A stretch of 29,226 nucleotides of DNA from JBNKEI01 sp050288705 (lineage in GTDB: Bacteria; Myxococcota; Myxococcia; Myxococcales; UBA5297): positions 1-29,226 of the forward strand of contig JBNKEI010000060.1 of NCBI GenBank assembly GCA_050288705.1, written 5' to 3'. Below, piece after piece: positions 23,313 to 29,226 of this stretch (position 1 is its first letter; each line of letters opens with the position of its first letter). The notes beneath the pieces were generated by a model. The model was given only the letters and a program-made list of their open reading frames with translations, made no database searches and was not told where the DNA came from. The translations under genes and the position numbers were made by a program.

Positions 23313-23402
23313 GAGTTGTTGCATACCAAGCATTTCCCGCAAAGCTAATTGTCTGGGGAAGGTTTGGGCGAAAGGAGAAGACAATCCTTTCGTCCGGAAT
23401 CG
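23313..23402. repeat. Repeat copy B: duplicated hydA 3' end plus hairpin
   Basis: Second copy of the hydA tail in direct orientation. It still encodes ELLHTKHFPQS and a stop (one Tyr-to-His change from hydA), then the hairpin arms CGAAAGG/CCTTTCG. Differences from copy A are a few substitutions and a 4-base gap. There is no start codon or upstream hydA sequence, so this is a 3'-end duplicate, not a gene. Confidence 0.85.
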
Positions 23403-23530
23403 TTCGTCACCTTCGCCTCGTCCTCCTATAGGGCCAATACGCCCCATAAACCCGACAATAATAAAGCAGCACCCATTCATCGCAGCAGTTATAGCTTCTA
23501 TATAATTGCTCGGATATCGAAACTTAATAG
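23403..23530. other. Stretch without a recognised gene between repeat B and the MORN fragment
   Basis: This segment, and the 165 bases between rloA and repeat B (23148-23312), hold no ORF I can support. Short frames on both strands lack ribosome binding sites and show no familiar motifs. They read as decayed sequence within the accessory island. Confidence 0.4.
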
Positions 23531-23761
23531 AACGCACCGGAATTAGAGAGCACATACGAAGGAACCTGGAAAAATGGCCTGCCAGACGGCTATGGTGTTC
23601 AAGTTTTTGAGCCAAGCATGTCACTGCTTGGTGGCGGATACGCCGTTAGCTACAAGGGTGAATGGAAAGGAGGGCAGTATCATGGTCGGGGTATCCTACG
23701 AGATATAGGCCTTTATTACGAAGGACAATTTAGAAACGAATTCCGTTCCATGTCGCTATAA
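23531..23761 (+). pseudogene. MORN-repeat protein, C-terminal fragment
   Basis: A plus-strand frame, open from 23531 to TAA at 23759-23761, encodes three MORN-type units: YEGTWKNGLPDGYGVQVF, YKGEWKGGQYHGRGILRD and a partial YYEGQFRNEF. These fit the consensus Y-x-G-x-W/F-x-x-G-x-x-x-G-x-G. There is no start codon before the first unit, and a TAG closes the frame at 23528-23530, so the 5' part is missing. MORN repeats often bind membrane lipids or partner proteins. After it, 23762-23938 has a short frame ending in LRNGYG that may be more of the same decayed gene. Confidence 0.6.
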
Positions 23762-23938
23762 AGAGGGTAAACGCCTTAGTAAAAAATGATATCGAGAGGC
23801 AAGCTTCCGGCTAAAACTTCGCGATGTTGCTTGGCGAAGTATAGTCGGATGCACGGCGCCTTTATCAAGGACAAGGCAGAAGTTCAAGTTATTGGCGAAA
23901 AAATCCCAGTAACTGCGCACTGTTTACGAAATGGCTAC

Positions 23939-24022
23939 GGTTTGGGCGAAAGGAAAAGGCAACCATTTCGTCCAGAATCGCTAGAGCATTTTTCTTGAAA
24001 CTAGAAGAGTTGCTTTATAGTA
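23939..24022. repeat. Repeat copy C: hairpin block next to vapC
   Basis: GGTTTGGGCGAAAGG through TTTCGTCC (23939-23973) matches the hairpin of copies A and B with one arm mismatch. It continues with GCATTTTTCTTGA and CTTTATAGTAT, which parallel 21108-21136 after copy A. It lacks the hydA codons. It lies 12 bases beyond the vapC stop and would serve vapBC transcripts on the minus strand. Confidence 0.65.
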
Positions 24023-24034
24023 TTTGCATTGATA

Positions 24035-24433
24035 TCATTTTAGAATGTTTATTTCCATTTTATTTGCATATTCATTCATTTTTTTATCTTTTGACAAGAT
24101 TGAGGCATTGCTTCTTCTGGCTAGAACTAAATAATAAAAATCATATGCGGGATGCTTCTTTTTTATTGATTCGGACAACACTTCACAACAAAGGTTTTTA
24201 GTGTCGACAAAATCATCAACTAATTCGATGCAATAATTTATTCCTTTTTCGCATTCTTCTTGAGAAAGACTAGAAAAAACATGATATTTCCAGAATGTGT
24301 TGGTTATTTCAGACGGATAAATATCTGGCGCCAATATTACATCCGAATGCACTAAACACTCTCTAAATTTATTTCCATCGTTTCTGTTTAGAGCTATTTC
24401 CAGAGCAGCACTGGCATCGAGCACTACAATCAT
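24035..24433 (-). CDS. vapC: PIN-domain ribonuclease toxin (VapC family)
   Basis: The 132-residue protein has the PIN-domain acidic set: D6 in VVLDASAAL, E42 in YPSEITNTFW, D98 in HPAYDFYYLVLAR and D116 in ILSKDKKM. These four positions bind the metal ions for RNA cleavage. VapC toxins usually cut specific tRNAs or rRNA; the target here is not predictable. Its ATG overlaps the vapB stop by four bases (ATGA), giving translational coupling. Codons are AT-rich next to its neighbours. A remnant of a second vapC start lies at 21139-21183. Confidence 0.88.
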   Translation of the reverse strand: MIVVLDASAALEIALNRNDGNKFRECLVHSDVILAPDIYPSEITNTFWKYHVFSSLSQEECEKGINYCIELVDDFVDTKNLCCEVLSESIKKKHPAYDFYYLVLARRSNASILSKDKKMNEYANKMEINILK

Positions 24434-24672
24434 CTTTCTCGATCCTCTCTTATCAGATTAACCGGATCGGGAAGATCTTTCCCCTCAATGCCTGTTCCTT
24501 TATTGTCTTCCAGTAGTTTTTTTCTACGTTCTTTGTTGCCAAGTCTTGCGACTATCCCTTCCTTCAAAATAACGATCGTTTCTTGAGAAAGACTTCTACG
24601 ATCCTTCAAAGCCAAGTAATTCAGCTGCGCATAGAGATCTTCTGGCAAATCACGTACTTGCAAAGTAGGCAT
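24430..24672 (-). CDS. vapB: Ribbon-helix-helix antitoxin (VapB/FitA-like)
   Basis: The 80-residue product opens MPTLQVRDLPEDLYAQLNYL and continues KDRRSLSQETIVILKEGI, a FitA-like Arc-type ribbon-helix-helix DNA-binding domain. The charged C-terminal half (GNKERRKKLLEDNKGTGIEG, DPVNLIREDRER) would block the VapC active site. The ATG at 24672 has GAGGAG 8 bases upstream; the frame extends further but only into the promoter. It overlaps vapC by four bases. It should bind the two palindromes just upstream. Confidence 0.85.
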   Translation of the reverse strand: MPTLQVRDLPEDLYAQLNYLALKDRRSLSQETIVILKEGIVARLGNKERRKKLLEDNKGTGIEGKDLPDPVNLIREDRER

Positions 24673-24684
24673 AAGCAATCTCCT

Positions 24685-24722
24685 CTTGCATGCAATATAC
24701 ACACTAAATGCATGCAAGACAA
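24685..24722 (-). promoter_or_regulatory. vapBC promoter with twin palindromic operator
   Basis: Minus-strand TTGTCT (24722-24717) and TATATT (24699-24694) are 17 bases apart. CTTGCATGC (24685-24693) and GCATGCAAG (24710-24718) are perfect 9-bp inverted arms with a 16-base centre; each arm lies in its own small palindrome (TTGCATGCAA and ATGCATGCAA). This is the kind of operator bound by VapB/FitA dimers of dimers. Confidence 0.65.
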
Positions 24723-24795
24723 CCTTCGTTGAAAATGACTCGCTTAGCGCCAAATACTTGCGCAGTAATACGCTCGTATCGAAGCGCCCCCTAAC

Positions 24796-25431
24796 TTAAT
24801 TCTTTTTAGCGGCAAGCTGATGGGAAAGAACCGCCAGATTCTGCGCCAGGTCAATTTCCTCTACAATCACCCCTTCTGGCAGATGTAATCGCACAGAAGT
24901 AAAATTCAAAACCGCCTGTATGCCGCAATCGACCATCATATTGGCGGCTTCCACTGCGGCAGCTTGGGGAACCGCCAGAATTCCTAGACGTATTTTCTGG
25001 CGACGAGCCATTGCCGGAAGCTTAGACAGAGGAAAAATCTTTTTTCCGCAATATTCACCAGTTTTTTCTGGATTGGAGTCAAAGGCAGCAACAATCTCCA
25101 ACCCGTAGGCTTGAAACCCGCCGTAGCCCAACAGCGCTAATCCGAGATTTCCTGCGCCCACTAGCACTGCCCGGTTGGTGCTGTTCCATCCTAGAAAAAG
25201 TTCAATGGCTTCCGCCAGCTCTACCAGGTCATAACCTACCTTGGGCTTACCTACAATTCCGGTGATGGCCAAATCTTTGCGCACCTGAGTGGGGTCTTGT
25301 CCCAATTCTTCAGCAAGGCTGGTGCACGATACCGTTGTGCGACCTTGCTGTACCCAAGTACGCAAAAGACGCAAATAAAGGGGTAGGCGTCGCAAACTAG
25401 GAGTGGGCGCGGAGTGCGAAGCGTTACTCAT
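24796..25431 (-). CDS. rex: Redox-sensing transcriptional repressor Rex
   Basis: Rex senses the NADH/NAD+ ratio and releases DNA when NADH rises, inducing fermentation genes. The 211-residue protein has an N-terminal winged helix (LPLYLRLLRTW, then SLAEELGQDPTQVRKDLA and GKPKVGYDL) and a Rossmann domain with VGAGNLGLALLGY (91-103), AFDSNPEKTG, and the closing domain-swapped helix DLAQNLAVLSHQL. Length and order fit Rex. It sits downstream of adhE on the same strand but behind a terminator, so it is probably transcribed separately. adhE and hydCBA are plausible targets, though I could not find a clear Rex operator in either upstream region. Confidence 0.95.
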   Translation of the reverse strand: MSNASHSAPTPSLRRLPLYLRLLRTWVQQGRTTVSCTSLAEELGQDPTQVRKDLAITGIVGKPKVGYDLVELAEAIELFLGWNSTNRAVLVGAGNLGLALLGYGGFQAYGLEIVAAFDSNPEKTGEYCGKKIFPLSKLPAMARRQKIRLGILAVPQAAAVEAANMMVDCGIQAVLNFTSVRLHLPEGVIVEEIDLAQNLAVLSHQLAAKKN

Positions 25432-25504
25432 GAATTCATTTCTCTGGCTACCATGACTTAGCGGTTTGACTAGTTAGTATCTGTCATGGCGGGGAAAATC
25501 GACC

Positions 25505-25542
25505 CAAAAAAATAAAAAGGCAGAACTTTTCCAGTCCTGCCT
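25505..25542 (-). terminator. Rho-independent terminator after adhE
   Basis: On the minus strand AGGCAGGACT, loop GGAAA and AGTTCTGCCT form a 10-bp stem with one G-T pair, directly followed by TTTTTATTTTTTT. It lies 50 bases beyond the adhE stop and before rex. Confidence 0.9.
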
Positions 25543-25592
25543 CACCCCACCCCACTTAGAACACAGGTAGCTAACTTGCTACCCTCACTACT

Positions 25593-28190
25593 TTATTCGA
25601 AGGCAGCACGGTAAATAGCTTTGATCTCATCGATTAGGGGATAACGGGGGTTAGCTCCTAAGCACTGGTCATCAAAGGCGTTTTCCGCCAACTGGTCCAG
25701 ACAGCGCTCAAAATCGAGTTTATTGACCCCCGCTTCCTTGATAGTAGCGGGAAGCCCCAACTCCTTACGCAGGGTCTCCAATGCTTGTATGAGAGCTTCC
25801 ACTTTGTCGTCGACTGTCTTGCCTTTCAATCCCAGGCAGTCGGCAACCCGAGCATATCTCTGTTTAGCCTCTGGCTTGCCATATTGCGAAAAAGCTGGAA
25901 GTTTATTGGGGGCGTCATCGGCATTAAAACGCACTACGTGGGGAATTAGAATTCCATTGGCTACGCCGTGAGGAATATGGAAGGTTGATCCTAGCTTGTG
26001 CGCCATGGCATGGCACACCCCCAGAAAAGCGTTAGCAAAAGCCATCCCTGCCATGGTTGCAGCATGATGTACTTTTTCTCGCGCTTCCCGATTATTTGCG
26101 CCACCACGATAAGATTGGGGAAGCCAATTAAATAGCTGTACCAGCGATTCCAAAGCGTGACCATTAGTGAACTCGGTAGCGGTAATGGCAACCATGGCTT
26201 CTAATGCGTGAGTTACCGCGTCCATTCCGCTAGCCGCCGTAAGCCCCGACGGCATATCCATCACCAAATCGGAGTCCACTATCGCCATGAAGGGGGTCAA
26301 TTCGTAATCAGCAATGGGATACTTTACCCCATCGCGACCGGTAACTACCGCAAAAGGGGTAACTTCACTGCCCGTTCCCGAAGTGGTGGGAATGGCCACC
26401 AATTCCGCCTTGTGTCCTAGCTCCCCAGAACCGGAAATTCGTTTGCGAATATCCATAAATCGCATGGCCAAGTCTTCGAATTTGGTTTGCGGGTGCTCAT
26501 AAAGAAGCCACATTATTTTGGCGGCGTCTATGGGACTTCCTCCTCCTAATGCAATAATAAGATCGGGGTTAAACCGTTTCATGGCTTCTACTCCCGCCTC
26601 AATTTCATCCAAGGCGGGGTCAGGCTTTACTTCTTGGAAAACTTCGCTGGTAATGCCCAAATTAGTCAGTATTTTAGTGACTCGATCTACCATTCCTAAT
26701 TTGGCGATCATGCGATCAGTAACCACAAACGCTCGCTTGCGGCCAACCAGGTCGCGCAGAGCAAATTCCAAACAACCAGCTTTGAAATAAACACGCGAAG
26801 GCACCCGGAACCAAAGCATATTATCGCGACGCTCAGCTTGGGTTTTAATATTCAATAAATGCTCCACCCCGACATTTTCGCTCACTGAATTACCTCCCCA
26901 AGTGCCGCATCCCAGAGTAAGTGAAGGAGCCATTTCGAAATTAAAAAGATCGCCAATAGCGCCATGACTAGAAGGAGAATTAACTAGAATTCTTCCCGCT
27001 TTCATGCCATGGGCAAAAGACTCGATGCGTTCGCGATTTCCAGGGTTACTATACAGTACCGCGGTATGCCCTAACCCCCCGTTATGTAACAGGTCAATGC
27101 AAATACGTATTCCCGCAGAGAAGTTAGCAGCACGATATAAAGCTAAAATAGGAGACAATTTTTCCAAACTAAACGGTTCCTCTGGCCCCACCCTTTCCAC
27201 TTCGGCAATTAATAATTTGGTGTTAGCAGGAACTTGCAGATTAGCCGACTGGGCAATAGTCAAGGCACTTTGGCCGACAATTGCCGAGCTTATTTTCCCA
27301 TTTTTCACCATTACGCCAGCTATTTTTGATTTTTCTGACTCATTTAAAATATAAGCCCCGCGCTTTTGCAGCTCGGCGCGAAATGCTTTGTAAATCGAGT
27401 CCACCACTACCACCGCTTGTTCGGAGGCGCAAATTACCCCATTGTCAAATGTTTTAGAGAGTAAAATTGAATTGACCGCCACCGGAATATCGGCAGTTTC
27501 ATCGACGAGCACCGGGGTGTTTCCCGCCCCCACCCCCAAAGCGGGTTTTCCAGAAGCATATGCTGATTTAACCATTCCTGGCCCGCCAGTAGCCAGAATA
27601 AGATCTATTTTGGGATGCTGCATAAGCTGTTGGGTATCTTCCACCGAGGGGGATTCTAGCCACCCAATTATTCCTTCGGGCGCTCCTGCCGCCACTGCTG
27701 CTTCTAGGGCAATACGCGCGGTTTTCACCGTGCACGCCTTAGCCCGAGGATGCGGACTAATAATAATTCCGTTGCGAGTTTTTAGAGCCAGCAGAATTTT
27801 GAAAGCAGCAGTAGAAGTAGGGTTAGTGGTAGGAATTACTGCGGCAATAACTCCCACTGGATCAGCAATTTCTCGGATACCGGTTGCTGGATCGTGGCGA
27901 ATCACCCCAACGCTCTTAAAATTTTTGTATTTGTTGTATATGTATTCCGCAGCATAATGATTTTTTATTACTTTGTCTTCCACAATTCCCATGCGAGTTT
28001 CCGCCACCGCCTCTTTACTAAGAGCAATACGGGCATGGTTTATAGCTCGGGCTACCGCGGCAAAAATAGTATCTACCTGCTCTTGGGTATAGGAGGCGTA
28101 TTGCTGCTGAGCTCGATAGACCTTCTCCACTATCAAATTGGTTTGCTGATTTATGGACACCACCGTGGCCTGATTTTTTTCAGATGTCAT
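25593..28190 (-). CDS. adhE: Bifunctional aldehyde-alcohol dehydrogenase AdhE
   Basis: AdhE reduces acetyl-CoA to acetaldehyde and then to ethanol, oxidising two NADH, and forms filaments called spirosomes. The N-terminal CoA-acylating aldehyde dehydrogenase half has IPTTNPTSTAAFK, ATGGPGMVKSAYASGKPALG and the catalytic Cys in FDNGVICASEQ (C254). The C-terminal iron-dependent alcohol dehydrogenase half has ALGGGSPIDAAK (about 547-558), SGTGSEVTPFAV, DAVTHALEAMVA and CHAMAHKLGSTFHIPHG, carrying the iron-binding His residues. Both halves are complete in 865 residues. The ATG at 28190 is preferred because GAGG is better placed for it than for the ATG at 28205. A strong terminator follows. With hydCBA and rex it forms the fermentative core of the window. 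Confidence 0.96.
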   Translation of the reverse strand: MTSEKNQATVVSINQQTNLIVEKVYRAQQQYASYTQEQVDTIFAAVARAINHARIALSKEAVAETRMGIVEDKVIKNHYAAEYIYNKYKNFKSVGVIRHDPATGIREIADPVGVIAAVIPTTNPTSTAAFKILLALKTRNGIIISPHPRAKACTVKTARIALEAAVAAGAPEGIIGWLESPSVEDTQQLMQHPKIDLILATGGPGMVKSAYASGKPALGVGAGNTPVLVDETADIPVAVNSILLSKTFDNGVICASEQAVVVVDSIYKAFRAELQKRGAYILNESEKSKIAGVMVKNGKISSAIVGQSALTIAQSANLQVPANTKLLIAEVERVGPEEPFSLEKLSPILALYRAANFSAGIRICIDLLHNGGLGHTAVLYSNPGNRERIESFAHGMKAGRILVNSPSSHGAIGDLFNFEMAPSLTLGCGTWGGNSVSENVGVEHLLNIKTQAERRDNMLWFRVPSRVYFKAGCLEFALRDLVGRKRAFVVTDRMIAKLGMVDRVTKILTNLGITSEVFQEVKPDPALDEIEAGVEAMKRFNPDLIIALGGGSPIDAAKIMWLLYEHPQTKFEDLAMRFMDIRKRISGSGELGHKAELVAIPTTSGTGSEVTPFAVVTGRDGVKYPIADYELTPFMAIVDSDLVMDMPSGLTAASGMDAVTHALEAMVAITATEFTNGHALESLVQLFNWLPQSYRGGANNREAREKVHHAATMAGMAFANAFLGVCHAMAHKLGSTFHIPHGVANGILIPHVVRFNADDAPNKLPAFSQYGKPEAKQRYARVADCLGLKGKTVDDKVEALIQALETLRKELGLPATIKEAGVNKLDFERCLDQLAENAFDDQCLGANPRYPLIDEIKAIYRAAFE

Positions 28191-28265
28191 GGACCCTCGC
28201 CTCATGTATCGAGAATTTTTTCTCCGTAAAAATTTCTTTATATCAAGCCAGGCGAGCGGTCAATA

Positions 28266-28294
28266 GTCTTTTTGGTTCCTGTCTTTTTGGTTCC
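28266..28294. repeat. Two tandem 14-bp repeats upstream of adhE
   Basis: GTCTTTTTGGTTCC occurs twice with a one-base spacer, between the macro-domain gene end and the adhE start. It may be slippage or a regulator site; its function is unknown. Confidence 0.6.
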
Positions 28295-28323
28295 CTCCCC
28301 GTTTGGATCTGCAAGCTCAGAAC

Positions 28324-28871
28324 CTAAAAGACTTCCTGCACTACGTCTTGATAAACCCGATAGTCGCGACCGCCGAAACGCACAAAAAGGACCTTCTCAA
28401 TTCCTTCGTGCTCTTCAAGAAATGCCTTCACTGCATTGGCCGCAATGCGAGATGCGCGTTCGATGGGAAATCTATAAACGCCAGTGCTGATTGAGGGAAA
28501 AGCAATAGTATAAAGACAGTGCTCAATTGCCAATTGCAAGGAATTTCGGTAACAGCTTTCTAATAGTTGATCTTCGTTATTGTCTCCGCCGCGCCAAACC
28601 GGCCCCACCGGTTGAATTACCTGTTTTGCTGGTAAATTATAGCCTTTGGTAATTCTCGCTTGCCCGGTTGGACAACCGCCTAATGTTCGACATTCTGCCA
28701 GTAGTTGCGACCAGCAGCCCGATGAATTGCCCCATCCACCCCACCACCGCCAAGCAGAAAACTATTCGCGGCATTGGCAATAGCATCGACAGCTTGCGTG
28801 GTAATATCGTCTTCTAATTCCACCTGTTGAAATGCGCGAAAATTTTTGAGCCTTATGGCTTCGATTCTCAT
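28324..28871 (-). pseudogene. Macro-domain protein, frameshifted, with an ATPase-like N-terminus
   Basis: Macro domains bind ADP-ribose and often remove it or O-acetyl-ADP-ribose. The core is clear: DITTQAVDAIANAAN, LLGGGGVDGAIHRAAG, then in another frame QLLAECRTLGGCPTG, ARITKGYNLPAKQVI, and AFPSISTGVYRFP. The frame changes near 28716, where GGTCGCAA replaces an expected GGTCCGCAA (Gly-Pro-Gln); loss of one C explains it. The first 21 residues, MRIEAIRLKNFRAFQQVELE and one Asp, look like the start of a RecF/AAA_15-type ATPase instead of the usual first macro strand, so the gene appears fused at the DIT motif. AGGA stands 8 bases before ATG at 28871. The frameshift could be real or a sequencing error. 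Confidence 0.75.
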
Positions 28872-29106
28872 TGGCATCATCCTGGCAATAGTTTTGAACA
28901 TTACGATATACGAATAGGCATTTTAGGTTTCGAAGATGGCTTCGTAAGTAGTATCAGGCAAACCTTATGCAAAAGCAAGGCCATAGCCTGTCAACAAGAC
29001 CAGAACAGTGGAGCTTTATATCTGCTTGACAACCAAACAAAATCCCCCACCCCCCCTGCTTAGCTTTGAAAAGAGAGAATTCTCGACAATTTCTTTGAAA
29101 AATGCC

Positions 29107-29226
29107 CTACTTTCTTGAATTATTTTTCAAAGAACGTATTAAATTACGAAGTTCCCCGGCGAATTTCGCTTTAGCTTCAGCGTCTAACAAAGGGCGGTCC
29201 GAGGAATCAGTAATTTGCAATCCACC
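29107..29226 (-). CDS. C-terminal end of an unidentified gene, cut by the window edge
   Basis: A minus-strand frame open from the right edge to TAG at 29109-29107 encodes 39 residues ending AKAKFAGELRNLIRSLKNN and then SRK. The charged, helix-forming tail looks like a real protein end but is too short to name. The 235 bases between it and the macro gene (28872-29106) show no supported gene. Confidence 0.4.
   Translation of the reverse strand, partial: GGLQITDSSDRPLLDAEAKAKFAGELRNLIRSLKNNSRK

Noticed and set aside
23253..23624. 123-codon minus-strand ORF
   Set aside because: It reads through repeat B and the MORN fragment in the wrong sense, has no ribosome binding site and shows no family motif.
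21045..24034. Integron-type cassette array (attC sites between modules)
   Set aside because: The repeated hairpin lacks the GTTRRRY/RYYYAAC core pairs of attC, there is no integron integrase in view, and copy B carries hydA codons, which cassettes would not.
28827..29063. 78-codon plus-strand ORF near the right end
   Set aside because: It begins inside the macro gene on the opposite strand, has a low-complexity Thr/Pro end and no ribosome binding site.
1..29226. tRNA, rRNA or CRISPR array
   Set aside because: No cloverleaf with TTCRA and CCA-type ends, no rRNA-like conserved stretches and no regularly spaced short repeats were seen.

Overview
The window looks like a chromosomal segment of a Gram-negative, fermentative, anaerobic or facultative bacterium. 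Periplasmic glucan genes (opgG, opgH) indicate a diderm. A three-subunit electron-bifurcating type [FeFe]-hydrogenase, AdhE and the NADH/NAD sensor Rex indicate fermentation. The ECF sigma factor with a Cys-rich extracytoplasmic tail, and the membrane-anchored helical protein at 8783-9637, resemble proteins I associate with Myxococcota and other former Deltaproteobacteria. That lineage is an inference only. Base composition looks mid-40s % GC, with clearly AT-richer islands at 2.5-3.7 kb and 24.0-24.7 kb.

Layout. 1-0.5 kb: the end of a DDE transposase, then a gene tail that may come from a PHP/EndoQ-type protein. 0.55-1.85 kb: a radical SAM protein with a C-terminal four-Cys region, preceded on the same strand by an unannotated 36-codon ORF with a good ribosome binding site and a Gly-Gly motif. 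1.98-5.8 kb: a GNAT acetyltransferase and opgH, once convergent and overlapping at their 3' ends, now separated by a 1.26 kb AT-rich block. That block carries a ParD-like/RelE toxin-antitoxin pair and a small membrane protein, and is bounded by an exact 34-bp direct repeat. 5.8-7.7 kb: opgG and the 5' part of opgH; opgH is broken by one in-frame TAA. 8.0-16.3 kb: a minus-strand housekeeping run (155-aa protein, anchored helical protein, hpt, DUF1015, dapA, ftcD, queD, PilZ, ECF sigma fusion). 16.5-16.8 kb: a decayed tandem copy of the sigma gene. 16.9-21.0 kb: hydCBA. 21.0-24.7 kb: an accessory island with RloA/RloB (AbiL-like defence), a MORN-repeat fragment and VapBC, laced with copies of the hydA 3' end and an adjoining hairpin. 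24.8-28.2 kb: rex and adhE. 28.3-28.9 kb: a frameshifted macro-domain gene with an ATPase-like N-terminus. The right edge cuts an unidentified gene.

How it fits together. HydABC, AdhE and Rex form a redox-disposal neighbourhood: HydABC would couple NADH and reduced ferredoxin to H2, AdhE would reduce acetyl-CoA to ethanol using NADH, and Rex would sense NADH/NAD. Accessory modules have entered between hydA and rex. Both accessory insertions (about 2.5-3.7 kb and 21.1-24.0 kb) sit at the 3' end of a host gene and leave duplicated host 3' ends, so the host reading frames survive. This repeat-bounded, gene-tail-preserving pattern is the most striking structural feature of the window. The most speculative lead is the 36-codon ORF upstream of the radical SAM gene as a possible modified-peptide precursor.
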